From Microbacterium sp. SORGH_AS_0428 (GTDB lineage: Bacteria > Actinomycetota > Actinomycetes > Actinomycetales > Microbacteriaceae): DNA of 64,000 nt. Shown piece after piece: positions 55,389 to 64,000 of this stretch. The stretch's first letter is position 1. Each line of letters opens with the position of its first letter. Made by a program: the position numbers and the translations under genes. The stretch spans positions 620,001-684,000 of the forward strand of contig NZ_JAVIZT010000001.1 of NCBI RefSeq assembly GCF_031453615.1, in the 5' to 3' direction. The notes below the pieces were generated by a model. It had not been told where the DNA came from and did no database searches. It saw only the letters and a program-made list of their open reading frames with translations.

Positions 55389-55409
55389 GAACCCCTTTGT
55401 TCAGGTCTG
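55389..55409. repeat. Left copy of 21-bp inverted repeat (ROK operator)
   Basis: This copy is the exact reverse complement of 55546-55566. It contains most of a 14-bp palindrome GTTCAGGTCTGAAC (55399-55412). It lies just downstream of the -10 box of the ROK operon promoter and carries the AAAGGGG that may also serve as Shine-Dalgarno. Confidence 0.85.
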
Positions 55410-55414
55410 AACGA

Positions 55415-55444
55415 ACTCTAGATCGGTCTCGTGCCGGTCGTCAA
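55415..55444 (-). promoter_or_regulatory. Promoter of the ROK-ABC-GH15-GH31 operon
   Basis: On the minus strand TTGACG (55439-55444) and TAGAGT (55415-55420) are separated by 18 nt. The operator palindrome begins 2 nt after the -10 box, which fits repression. Confidence 0.65.
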
Positions 55445-55503
55445 CTCGACGCATGTCGATGCGCTTATCCGGCGTTGCAAGCCAGACAGATTGATACGCG
55501 CTC

Positions 55504-55533
55504 TTGACCTGCGGGGCATAGGTGGTCCATATT
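55504..55533 (+). promoter_or_regulatory. Promoter of the secreted GH31 genes
   Basis: TTGACC (55504-55509) and CATATT (55528-55533) are separated by 18 nt. The right copy of the inverted repeat starts 12 nt downstream, over the transcription start, as expected for a repressor site. Confidence 0.55.
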
Positions 55534-55545
55534 CTCCACTAAATA

Positions 55546-55566
55546 CAGACCTGAACAAAGGGGTTC
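55546..55566. repeat. Right copy of 21-bp inverted repeat (ROK operator)
   Basis: The exact reverse complement of 55389-55409. It ends 2 nt before the ATG of the first secreted GH31 gene and contains AAAGGGG as its Shine-Dalgarno. The repeat pair frames the 181-bp divergent region symmetrically. Confidence 0.85.
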
Positions 55567-55568
55567 CC

Positions 55569-58500
55569 ATGTCTGACGCTGCCCGCACAACGCAGGCACC
55601 GCTGCTCGCAACCGTCCGCAGCGCGCTGCATGCGGGACCGCGCCGCGCGATGGTGCTCGCCGCGGGGCTCGCGGCGGCCCTGATCGTCGCCCTGCTCACG
55701 GCCGTTCCGGCCCACGCCGACACGCTCAACGGCGTGTGGCACGACCCGTACGGCGACGACGAGCTGTACGCCTCGCAACCGACCGAGCGCTCCCCGCGCG
55801 ATCCGATGGCGGGCGAGAACGTCACGGTCAGGGCGACGACCTGGCCGATCGCCTCGGGCCAGTCGGTCTGGGTGACATGGAGCGTCAACGGCGTCGCGCA
55901 GACCCCGCGCGGCGCGAGCTACGACTACAACGCCGGCAACAACACGTACTGGAAGGTCGATCTCGGATCATTCTCGCGGGGCGACGACGTGCAGTACACC
56001 GATCCACGCCGACGTGAACGGTGGCGGGCAGCGCGACATCGGCCCCTTCTCGTTCGCGACCACCTCGTGGAGCACCGTGACCGACGTGACCGACGTGATC
56101 GACAACGGCACGTCGGTCGACATCGTCACGGGTGACAGCGCGGGAGACTTCACGCCCAAGGTGCGCTTCGCCTTCCCCCGTCCCGATGGCTACGACGTGC
56201 AGATCGCACCGACCGGCTCCGGGCTGAACCTCAGCGGGCCGACCGGATACACGATCACCGACGGCGCCTCCCAGGTGACGATCGCCACGAGCCAGCTGGT
56301 CCTCAAGATCGACAAGAACCCCTACCGTCTCTCGGTGTACAAGGGCGACGGCACGACGCTCATCACCCGTCAGTACGACCCGGCGCAGTTCCGCAACATC
56401 GGCTGGGCCAGTGACGGCAGCTCGACCGTGACGAAGATCGAAGACCATTACCTGACGCCCGCCGGCGAGCGGTTCGAGGGCTTCGGAGAGCGTTACGACC
56501 GGCTCGATCACCGCGGCACCGACGTGCACAACTACGTCTACAACCAGTACCAGGACCAGGGTGCGACCCGGCGGACGTACTACTCGGTGCCCTACTTCGC
56601 GAACTCCGCGGGCTACGGCGTGCACATCCCGAGCACCCGCTACGCGATCTTCAACCTCGCGACCCACCGGTCCGACATGGCCGGGTTCACCGTCGACACC
56701 GGCGGCGCGCTGGACTCGACGCTCACCTACCAGTTCTTCACGGGCGATCAGACCGCGATGCTCGACGACTACACCGCTGTGACCGGGCGCCCGCTGCTGC
56801 CGCCCAAGTGGGCGTTCGGACTCTGGGGGTCGGCCAACGAATGGAACACGCAGGCCGAGGTCGACGCATGGCTCGACCAGGTCGACAGCTCCGGCATCCC
56901 GCACAGCGTGCTCGTGCTCGAGCAGTGGAGCGACGAGGCGACCTTCTACCTGTGGAAGGACGCGCAGTACACGCCCACCGCGGGAAGCGGCTCGCTCGAC
57001 TACGCCGACCTGACCTTCCCCGCCGGAGGCGCATGGAGCGACCCGAAGCAGATGATCCAGGACGCACACGATCAGAACGTCAAGGTCATCCTGTGGCAGA
57101 TCCCGGTACTCAAGGAGAACTTCTCCTCGAATCCGTCGACCGCCCCGCAACAGCACCTCAACGACAAGGCCTACGCCGAGGCGCAGAACTACCTGGTGAA
57201 GGACGGTGCAGGCCAGCCGTACCGCATCCCGACGGGTCAGTGGTTCGGTGACAGCACCGTGCCGGACTTCATCAGCACCGCGGCGACCAACTGGTGGATG
57301 AGCAAGCGCCAGTACCTGCTCGACGACCTCGGCGTCGACGGCTTCAAGACCGACGGCAGCGAGGCGCTCTTCGGACGCGACCTGCAGGTGGCCGATGGAC
57401 GCCGCGGCGACGAGATGCACAACGCGTACCCCAACGAGTACACGCGCGCCTACAACGACTACGTCCAGGCGAAGACCGACGGCGACGGCACGATCTTCAG
57501 CCGGGCGGGCACCTCCGGCGGCCAGAGCCAGTCCATCTTCTGGGCCGGCGACCAGGCCTCCACGTTCGGTGCCTTCCAGGAGGCGGTCCGCGCGGGCCAG
57601 AGCGCGGGACAATCGGGCGTGCCCTTCTGGGCATGGGATCTGGCGGGCTTCACCGGTTCGTTCCCGAGTTCCGAACTGTACCTCCGCTCGACGTCGCAGG
57701 CGGCGTTCTCGCCGATCATGCAGTACCACTCCGAGAAGTCCGACCCGAGCCCGTCCGAAGCACGTACGCCCTGGAACGTTCAGGCGCGGACGGGCGACAC
57801 GAGCGTCGTTCCGACATTCGCGAAGTTCGCGAACGTGCGCATGAACCTCGTGCCCTACCTCTACACGGAGGCCGACGACAGCGCCACGACCGGGGTGCCG
57901 ATGATGCGGGCGATGAGCCTCGCGTTCCCCGGCGACGCCGCGGCCGCCGCCTACGACCAGCAGTACCTCTTCGGGTCGCAGCTGCTCGTGGCCCCCATCA
58001 CGACACAGGGCCAGACCACGAAGGATGTCTACCTGCCCGCGGGCGAGTGGTACGACTTCTGGAACGGCGGGCGCGCGATCGGCAACGGCGTGAAGCAGTA
58101 CTACGCCGGCACCGACAGCATCCCCGTGTACGCCAAGGCGGGGGCTGTCGTGCCGCTCAACCTCAACGACGCGTACCAGCTCGGCGGAACCATCGGCAAC
58201 GACGTCGACACCTACGACAACCTCACCTTCCGCATCTACCCGTCGACGTCGAGCACCTACGACTACTTCGAGGACTCGGCGGACGCCCACCGCGCGATCT
58301 CGGTCACCGCCGACCGCGTGGCACGCACCGTATCGGTCTCGGCACCGTCGCTGACCACCGCGGCGACGTACCAGGTGTCGGGAACCAAGCCGTCCGGCGT
58401 CACCGTGGCCGGCTCGGCGCTCTCCGAGGTCGCCTCGGTCTCGGCGCTCGCCTCGGCGAGCACCGGGTGGTTCTGGGATTCCGTGCAGCAGCTCACCTAC

Positions 58501-58938
58501 GTCAAGGTCGGCGCGAGCACCTCGACCCGTGCGATCGTCCTGAGCGACGTCGACAAGGCCGCCTACGAGGCCGAGTTCGCGGCGCACACCGCGGTCAGCA
58601 CGAACACCGACCACGCGGGCTACAGCGGCGTCGGCTTCGTGGACGGATTCGCGGAGAGCGGTGACGCCGTGCAGTTCGATGTGTGGGCCGACGCGACCGG
58701 GACGCACCAGCTGCGCTTCCGCTACGGCAACGGCGCGACGACCTCGGCCGTACGCACCATCCGCGTCGATGGCACGTCCATCGGCACCCTCACCCTGCCC
58801 TCGACCGGATCGTGGGACACCTGGGGCACCGCGTCGATCGGCGCGCCCCTCTCCCCCGGCCGGCACACCGTGCGCATCGAGTACGCGAGCGGCGGCTCGG
58901 GCGGCATCAACCTCGACAACCTCGTGCTCGCACGCTGA
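55569..58938 (+). pseudogene. Secreted GH31 glucosyltransferase-like enzyme with a frameshift
   Basis: Read through one frameshift this is a ~1122-residue secreted GH31 enzyme. It has a signal peptide (cleavage near AHA, residue ~51), an N-terminal beta-domain, a GH31 barrel with nucleophile Asp in GVDGFKTDGSEA and acid/base Asp in IFWAGDQASTFGAF, and a C-terminal CBM35/CBM6-like module (from ~58600, GSGGINLDNLVLAR end). The start frame (from ATG 55569) and the catalytic frame (open 56014-58938) disagree by one base. Removing the G at 56001 gives continuous QYTIHADVNGGG. It could be a real null mutation or a sequencing error. The family resembles CtsZ-type 6-alpha-glucosyltransferases. Confidence 0.82.
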
Positions 58939-58961
58939 GCCGGATTCCACGGAGAACACGC

Positions 58962-61862
58962 ATGAACAACCTGACCCTGCGACGACGCGTCGCGAGCGTC
59001 GCGATCGCGGCCATCGCCGCGGCATCGCTCACCGCCATCGGCGGATGGGCGGATGCTGCGCCCGCCGCCGCCGCACCCCTGGGCGTGCAACGTGCCCAGT
59101 TCACCTCGGGCTCGAGCTACCTCGTCGTCGAGGTCCTCGACGACGACCTGGTGCACTTCGAGCTCGCCGGGGCCGGGACCGCGCCCGGGACGACGGGTCC
59201 GCTGTTCACCACCCCGCAGATCGCGAAGACCGACTACGCGGGTCCGAACACCTACACCCGTAGTGGCGGGACGATCCAGACGGCGGGGCTGCGGCTCGAG
59301 GTGGACACCTCCACGCTGTGCGTCACGTCGACCGATATCACGCGCACTCCCAACCTGGTGCTGCAGACGACGTGCCCGGTCGATCTCACCCAGGCCTGGA
59401 AGGGCCTGAACATCACCAAGTCGTCGATGGAGAACGCGTACGGGCTCGGCCAGCAGTTCTTCACCGGCGCGAGCGCCGACGGCGACTGGGTGGGGCGCGT
59501 GCGCTCCCCCGGAGGCACGTACGGCAACGCGATGGTGTACGACGCCGAGAACGGCCCGGTCGGCAACACGCAGATCCCGGTGCTGTTCGCGGTCGGCGAC
59601 GACAACGCCAACTACGGGCTGTTCGTCGACCAGCTCTACAAGCAGGAATGGAACCTGACGGGCGACCCGTGGACCATGCGCACGTGGGGCGACCAGGTGC
59701 GGTGGTACCTCATGTCGGGGCCGGACCTGCCCGATCTGCGCCAGGACTACATGGAGCTGACCGGCACCCCACCCGTGCCGCCCAAGAAGGCGTTCGGCCT
59801 GTGGGTGTCGGAGTTCGGGTACGACGACTGGTCGGAGTTGGACAGCACGCTCGCGGGGCTCCGCGCCGCGGACTTCCCCGTCGACGGGGCGATGCTCGAC
59901 GTGCAGTGGTTCGGCGGTGTGACGGCCGACTCCGATGACACCCGCATGGGCACTCTGGACTGGGACACCACGAAGTTCCCGAACCCTGCGGCCAAGATCG
60001 CCTCGCTCAAGGCCGACGGCGTCGGGATCATCCCGATCGAGGAGTCGTACGTGGGCAAGAACCTCCCCGAGCACGCCGACATGGCGGCGGACGGCTACCT
60101 GGTGCGAGAGGGATGCTCGACGTGCGCACCGGCCTACCTCACCGGCAATCCGTGGTGGGGCAAGGGCGGGATGATCGACTGGACGCAGCCGGCGGCCGGC
60201 GCCGCGTGGCACGACGAGCAGCGCCAGCACCTCGTCGACGAAGGCGTCATGGGCCACTGGCTCGACCTCGGCGAACCCGAGATGTACGACGCGAACGACT
60301 GGACCGCGGGGGTCCTCCCTGGAAAGCACGCGCACGCCGACTACCACAACGCCTACAACCTGCTCTGGGCGCAGAGCATCGCCGACGGGTACGAGCGCAA
60401 CGATGAGACGGCCCGTCCGTTCCTGCTCTCGCGCGCGGCGGCCGGCGGCATCCAGCGTTTCGGCACGGCCATGTGGTCGGCCGACATCGGCTCGACGATG
60501 AAGGCGCTCGCCTCGCAGCAGAACACGCAGATGCACATGTCGATGTCGGGCATCGACTACTACGGATCGGATGTGGGCGGTTTCCGCCGCGAGATGCTCG
60601 ATGCGGACGCCGACGAGCTGTACACGCAGTGGTTCGCCGACAGCGCCTGGTTCGACACACCGTTGCGCCCGCACACCGAGAACCTCTGCAACTGCCTGGA
60701 GACGACCCCCGACGCGATCGGCGACGTCGCCAGCAACCGGGCCAACCTCGTGCGCCGCTACGAGAACGCCCCGTACACGTACTCGCTCGCGCACCGCGCC
60801 AACCTCTACGGAGAGCCGGTCGCCCCGCCGCTCGTGTACTACTACCAGAACGACGACAACGTCCGTGAGATGGGCCACCAGAAGATGCTCGGCCGCGATC
60901 TGATGGTCGCGATCGTGGCGGGCTCGGGTGAGCGCGAGCGCGACGTGTACCTCCCCGCGGGCGAGTGGATCGACATTCACACGAACGAGCGGATCGTCAG
61001 CACGGGCCAGTGGATCGCCGATGTGCCCCTGTGGCGCAACGGGGTCTTCACGCTCCCCGCCTACGCCCGTGCGGGCGCCATCATCCCGCAGGCGTTCGTC
61101 GACGCGGAGACGAAGGACATCACGGGCTTGCGTGCCGATACGGTCGTCCACGACGAGCAGATCACCACGGTGTACGCGAGCGACACGGCGTCGACCTTCA
61201 CGCTGTACGAGGACGACGGCGCGAGCACCGCGTACGAGAGCGGCGCCGTGCGCACCACACCGATCAGTCAGTCGATGTCCGGCGGCGTCGCGACCGTCAC
61301 GGTGGGTGCCGCGTCGGGAACCTACGCGGGCGCGCCATCGTCACGACCCACGGTCGTCAAGCTCGTCACGGACGGCACGCAGGCCGCATCCGTCACGCTG
61401 GGCGGCAGCGCGCTCACCGAGTACGCGAACAAGGCCGCGTTCGACGCCGCCAGCAGCGGCTGGTACAACGCGGGCGGCAGCACGGTGATCGCGAAGGCGG
61501 CGAGCAGCTCGGTCGCATCGGACAAGACGTTCGCGTTCACGCTCGGTGAGGAGGCCGTGTGGGCGACGTTCGCGTGCGAGTTCGCGACGACGACCTTCGG
61601 TCAGTCGGTGTACGTCGTGGGCAACATCCCGCAGCTGGGTAACTGGTCGCCCGCGAGCGCGATCAAGCTCACCCCGAGCGCGTACCCCACCTGGACGGGC
61701 GTGATCGGCGACCTCCCGCCGTCGAGCGCGATCGAGTGGAAGTGCATCAAGCGTCAGGAAGCCGGCAACCCGAACACCGCGGACGCCTGGGAGCCCGGCG
61801 GCAACAACGTCCTGAACACGCCGCCATACGGCTCGGCGGGTATCACGACCGGCGCGTTCTGA
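58962..61862 (+). CDS. Secreted GH31 enzyme with C-terminal CBM20 (isomaltosyltransferase/cycloalternan-type)
   Basis: A 966-residue secreted protein with a signal peptide (residues ~1-38), an N-terminal domain, a GH31 barrel with nucleophile Asp in GHWLDLGEPEMYD and acid/base Asp in MWSADIGSTM, a beta-domain with LYEDDGAST and a C-terminal starch-binding CBM20 (FGQSVYVVGNIPQLGNWSP, WKCIKR, WEPGGNNVLNTP). It belongs to a different GH31 branch from its upstream neighbour and recalls 3-alpha-isomaltosyltransferase/cycloalternan-forming enzymes (CtsY type). It starts 23 bp after the first GH31 gene and ends at a strong terminator. Confidence 0.88.
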   Translation: MNNLTLRRRVASVAIAAIAAASLTAIGGWADAAPAAAAPLGVQRAQFTSGSSYLVVEVLDDDLVHFELAGAGTAPGTTGPLFTTPQIAKTDYAGPNTYTRSGGTIQTAGLRLEVDTSTLCVTSTDITRTPNLVLQTTCPVDLTQAWKGLNITKSSMENAYGLGQQFFTGASADGDWVGRVRSPGGTYGNAMVYDAENGPVGNTQIPVLFAVGDDNANYGLFVDQLYKQEWNLTGDPWTMRTWGDQVRWYLMSGPDLPDLRQDYMELTGTPPVPPKKAFGLWVSEFGYDDWSELDSTLAGLRAADFPVDGAMLDVQWFGGVTADSDDTRMGTLDWDTTKFPNPAAKIASLKADGVGIIPIEESYVGKNLPEHADMAADGYLVREGCSTCAPAYLTGNPWWGKGGMIDWTQPAAGAAWHDEQRQHLVDEGVMGHWLDLGEPEMYDANDWTAGVLPGKHAHADYHNAYNLLWAQSIADGYERNDETARPFLLSRAAAGGIQRFGTAMWSADIGSTMKALASQQNTQMHMSMSGIDYYGSDVGGFRREMLDADADELYTQWFADSAWFDTPLRPHTENLCNCLETTPDAIGDVASNRANLVRRYENAPYTYSLAHRANLYGEPVAPPLVYYYQNDDNVREMGHQKMLGRDLMVAIVAGSGERERDVYLPAGEWIDIHTNERIVSTGQWIADVPLWRNGVFTLPAYARAGAIIPQAFVDAETKDITGLRADTVVHDEQITTVYASDTASTFTLYEDDGASTAYESGAVRTTPISQSMSGGVATVTVGAASGTYAGAPSSRPTVVKLVTDGTQAASVTLGGSALTEYANKAAFDAASSGWYNAGGSTVIAKAASSSVASDKTFAFTLGEEAVWATFACEFATTTFGQSVYVVGNIPQLGNWSPASAIKLTPSAYPTWTGVIGDLPPSSAIEWKCIKRQEAGNPNTADAWEPGGNNVLNTPPYGSAGITTGAF

Positions 61863-61865
61863 CGT

Positions 61866-61910
61866 CCCTCGACCGTGAGGCTGCCGGGACGGCGGCCTCG
61901 CGGTCGAGGG
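61866..61910 (+). terminator. Terminator of the secreted GH31 operon
   Basis: A 16-bp stem (61866-61881 with 61895-61910, including one U-G pair) with a 13-nt loop begins 3 bp after the stop codon. It marks the end of the glucan locus. Confidence 0.85.
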
Positions 61911-62110
61911 CGTTCGGGGGATCTGGGTCTGAGGTCGGCAGACCCCTTCAGCGGCTCCGGTCGGGATGCGCCCTACGGGCACTCCACGCCCCGGGAGGCG
62001 GCGCCTCTGTCTGCGAGGGCTCCGCCTGAGTAGTCCAGTGGTGGCCACACACAGGTCGACGCCCGGGGAAATCTATGTACACAAAGTCCACAATCTGCTT
62101 GACTACTGGT
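61911..62110. other. Intergenic boundary region
   Basis: About 200 bp between the glucan-locus terminator and the next gene. The last ~60 bp become clearly A/T-richer (from ~62064, containing TGTACA and TTGACT), and this is the likely promoter zone of the gene at 62111. No att-like repeat or tRNA is visible. Confidence 0.4.
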
Positions 62111-64000
62111 ATGGACAGTGAAGATCAGCTCAAGCCGTTCCTCAACGTTCGCGAGACCGCGAGGCTCCTTGGAGTGCACGAGAACACCGTCAGGAACTGG
62201 GTCACAGCAGGCACCCTCGTGTCAGCTCGTGTTCCCGGCTCGACGCAGCATCGTTTTGCTCGAGAAGAGGTCCTGCGCCTTCAGAAGGAACGCGGCTCAA
62301 GCGCGTCGTCGGTCGCACCCGCCCTCCGCACGGACGGGCCGGAGCTCATCACCGCCAACGAACTGAACTCCTGGGCTGCCCGCGATGATGCGAAGACGGC
62401 CTTTCCCGAGCTGATGCGTCGTCTTCTCGCAGTGACTCCGGGAATCAGCAATCTGCAAGTCCGTGCCCACGAGGGTGTGGCTGCCTCTGGTTGGGACGGC
62501 ACCGCCACGTCCGCAGGCAGCGCGTACCTTCCAGTCGGCGAACTGCGCTTCGAGTTCGGCACGGATGCCAATCCGAAAGGAAAGGCTCAGAGCGACTACG
62601 ACAAGCGGGCGCTCGCGCTCCCGGCTGACGCGAGTTCAGTCTTTGTCTTCGCCACGCCGAGGAACTGGGCTGGCGGTAGCGCGTGGGCTTCCGATCGCGC
62701 CGCCGAGGAGAAGTTCTCTGATGTGAAGGCCGTCGATGCTCACACTCTGGAGAGTTGGCTCCAAGAATCACCTTCCGTACATCGTTGGATTTCGGAGCGA
62801 TTAGGCTACCGACCGCGAGACGCACAGACCATCGAACGGTGGTGGCAGGCGTTTCAGGGTCGCACGACAGTGGCGCTCCCGGCTGGCTTCTTCGCGGCTG
62901 GACGCACCGCTGAGGCGGACGAGTTGCGTGCAACCCTTACTGCTGCAGGATCCGACGATGCGATCTTGGCCATTCAAGCGCCGTGGCGCGATGAGGCCCT
63001 TGCCTTCACGTTCGCCGCCTTGACTGCGCAGAGCGACCTTCTGTACCGGTCCATCGTTGTCACCGACAGCGCCGCCTGGCAACGACTGACCGACTCGCGG
63101 TCTTCTCTGATTCTCGTTCCGTTGTTCTCCGACGTCCCCGACCTCGCGGCCGCCGTTGACAACGGACATCGGGTGATCTTGATCGCCGAGCCTGGCGACA
63201 TCATTCGAAACGCCAAGAAGATTGAGCTCCGCAAGGTAGACCGCGCAACCGCTCGCGAGGCGCTCAAGGCAGTCGTGTCCGACTCAAAGAAGGCGGAGGC
63301 GATGGTGGCCCTCGCGCGTCGCAGTGTGCCCGCGCTCATTCGTACGATCGCACGCGAGCCGCGCTTCCGAGCCCCAGAGTGGGTCACCAACACCGACCAA
63401 GCCGCTATCCTCGCACCGCTCGTTCTGGTTGGTTCGTGGACGAACGATGAAGGCGACCTCGCGGTGATCGAAAGACTGACCCGACGATCACGCGACGATA
63501 TCGATCGCCTTTTGAAGAGTCTCGCAGGCCGTGCGGATGCACCGTTCGTGCGTTCGGGCGGCACCTGGCGTGTCACCTCGCCGGCAGAGGCTGCGCTTCT
63601 CGTCTTACCGACGCTGACTGATGGTGAACTAGCGAGGTGGGCCGAGGTTGTCGCAGATGTCCTGTTGACACCGGACCCCTACCAGGGCATGGATGCCGTT
63701 GCTCGTCTGACCGCGAGCACCCAAGGCACCAACCCTACCCATTCGGAGACCCTCAGGAAGAGCATGGCGGACGGACTAGCGCTCGCCGCTGCGAGCGACG
63801 TCGAGCTTACCGCTGACCTAGCCATCCAGGGGCGGGTCAGCCGGCTCGTTCACGATGTACTTCAAGCCGCAAACGCCGACAATACAGGAACGACCTGGGC
63901 TCGACTGGCCAGTGTCCTACCCAGCTTGGCGGAAGCCGCCCCGGAGGTATTTCAGGATGCGGTCGAACTCGACTTGGACCGCACCGATCCGATTCTTCGC
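62111..64000 (+). CDS. HTH plus PD-(D/E)XK-like large protein, partial (candidate defence gene)
   Basis: An open frame of 630 codons that runs off the right edge with no stop. Residues ~8-60 are an excisionase/MerR-like helix-turn-helix (FLNVRETARLLGVHENTVRNW). Residues ~115-230 look like a PD-(D/E)XK nuclease: GWDG (Asp129), ELRFEFG (Glu148) and PKGKAQSDYDKR (Lys156/158), then FVFATPRNW and AHTLESWLQ. From ~250 there is a long region recalling STAND-type regulators but with no canonical Walker A (AIQAPWRDEALAF at that place). Codon use is less G/C-biased than elsewhere (CGT, CTT, GTT, CGA common). I do not know the exact family. Confidence 0.72.
   Translation, partial: MDSEDQLKPFLNVRETARLLGVHENTVRNWVTAGTLVSARVPGSTQHRFAREEVLRLQKERGSSASSVAPALRTDGPELITANELNSWAARDDAKTAFPELMRRLLAVTPGISNLQVRAHEGVAASGWDGTATSAGSAYLPVGELRFEFGTDANPKGKAQSDYDKRALALPADASSVFVFATPRNWAGGSAWASDRAAEEKFSDVKAVDAHTLESWLQESPSVHRWISERLGYRPRDAQTIERWWQAFQGRTTVALPAGFFAAGRTAEADELRATLTAAGSDDAILAIQAPWRDEALAFTFAALTAQSDLLYRSIVVTDSAAWQRLTDSRSSLILVPLFSDVPDLAAAVDNGHRVILIAEPGDIIRNAKKIELRKVDRATAREALKAVVSDSKKAEAMVALARRSVPALIRTIAREPRFRAPEWVTNTDQAAILAPLVLVGSWTNDEGDLAVIERLTRRSRDDIDRLLKSLAGRADAPFVRSGGTWRVTSPAEAALLVLPTLTDGELARWAEVVADVLLTPDPYQGMDAVARLTASTQGTNPTHSETLRKSMADGLALAAASDVELTADLAIQGRVSRLVHDVLQAANADNTGTTWARLASVLPSLAEAAPEVFQDAVELDLDRTDPILR

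Noticed and set aside
55990..56014. Programmed ribosomal frameshifting in the GH31 gene
   Set aside because: I saw no slippery heptamer, and a one-base insertion explains the two frames more simply.
55885..59025. A 1046-codon open frame antisense to the secreted GH31 gene
   Set aside because: The opposite strand encodes a GH31 barrel with catalytic motifs. The antisense translation has no domain and typical shadow composition.

Overview
The window is a high-GC actinobacterial chromosome segment, most likely from Microbacteriaceae (Microbacterium or a close relative). The evidence is the strong G/C third-position bias, the frequent GTG starts, the adjacent GarA/FtsR/MerR genes, class II DAHP synthase, a ThiD-TenA fusion, and many genes whose start codon lies only 5-8 nt after a TANNNT -10 box, which suggests leaderless mRNAs. 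I saw no rRNA, tRNA, CRISPR array, insertion sequence or phage structural gene. No stretch over 300 bp lacks a gene.

Layout. 1-13.4 kb is core metabolism and cell cycle: a glucokinase/acyltransferase/DAHP synthase operon, an acyl-CoA synthetase, peptide deformylase with a MinD-like ATPase, pyruvate carboxylase, an orphan ParA, and the GarA-FtsR-MerR cluster. 13.5-29.6 kb is mixed housekeeping: a CopC-like protein, lipoamide dehydrogenase, a CYTH protein, a glutamine amidotransferase, a BrkB protein, a compact operon running from FUSC through an aldo/keto reductase to a prepilin peptidase, GTP cyclohydrolase II with MarR divergent from an orphan NrdI, 6-phosphogluconate dehydrogenase, an odd zinc-ribbon SDR, an SH3-like small protein and a hydrolase. 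29.7-39.1 kb holds a kinase-fold phosphotransferase, an orphan sensor kinase, a VanZ-RDD fusion, a TetR-controlled ABC exporter and a NarL-type two-component pair. 39.1-46.5 kb is biosynthesis under RNA control: leuA behind a Leu-rich leader peptide, a thiM-thiE-thiD/tenA operon behind a TPP riboswitch, and an Erm-type 23S rRNA methyltransferase behind a leader peptide with an Arg-Asp-Arg motif.

47.7-61.9 kb is the most coherent system. A ROK repressor, two sugar ABC permeases, a solute-binding lipoprotein, a GH15 glucohydrolase and a cytosolic GH31 enzyme form one operon. Divergent from it are two secreted GH31 enzymes with carbohydrate-binding modules. A 21-bp inverted repeat places one copy of a probable ROK operator just downstream of each divergent promoter. 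The composition fits a cyclic alpha-glucan (cycloalternan-type) cycle: the secreted GH31 pair converts starch oligosaccharides to a private cyclic sugar, the ABC system imports it, and the cytosolic GH31 and GH15 enzymes break it down to glucose. The first secreted GH31 gene has an apparent one-base frameshift near 56001 between its N-terminal region and the catalytic part.

After a strong terminator at 61.9 kb the base composition shifts. A long gene runs off the right edge with an N-terminal helix-turn-helix, a PD-(D/E)XK-like region and a long region resembling degenerate STAND-type proteins. It is a candidate defence gene and may mark the edge of an accessory region.
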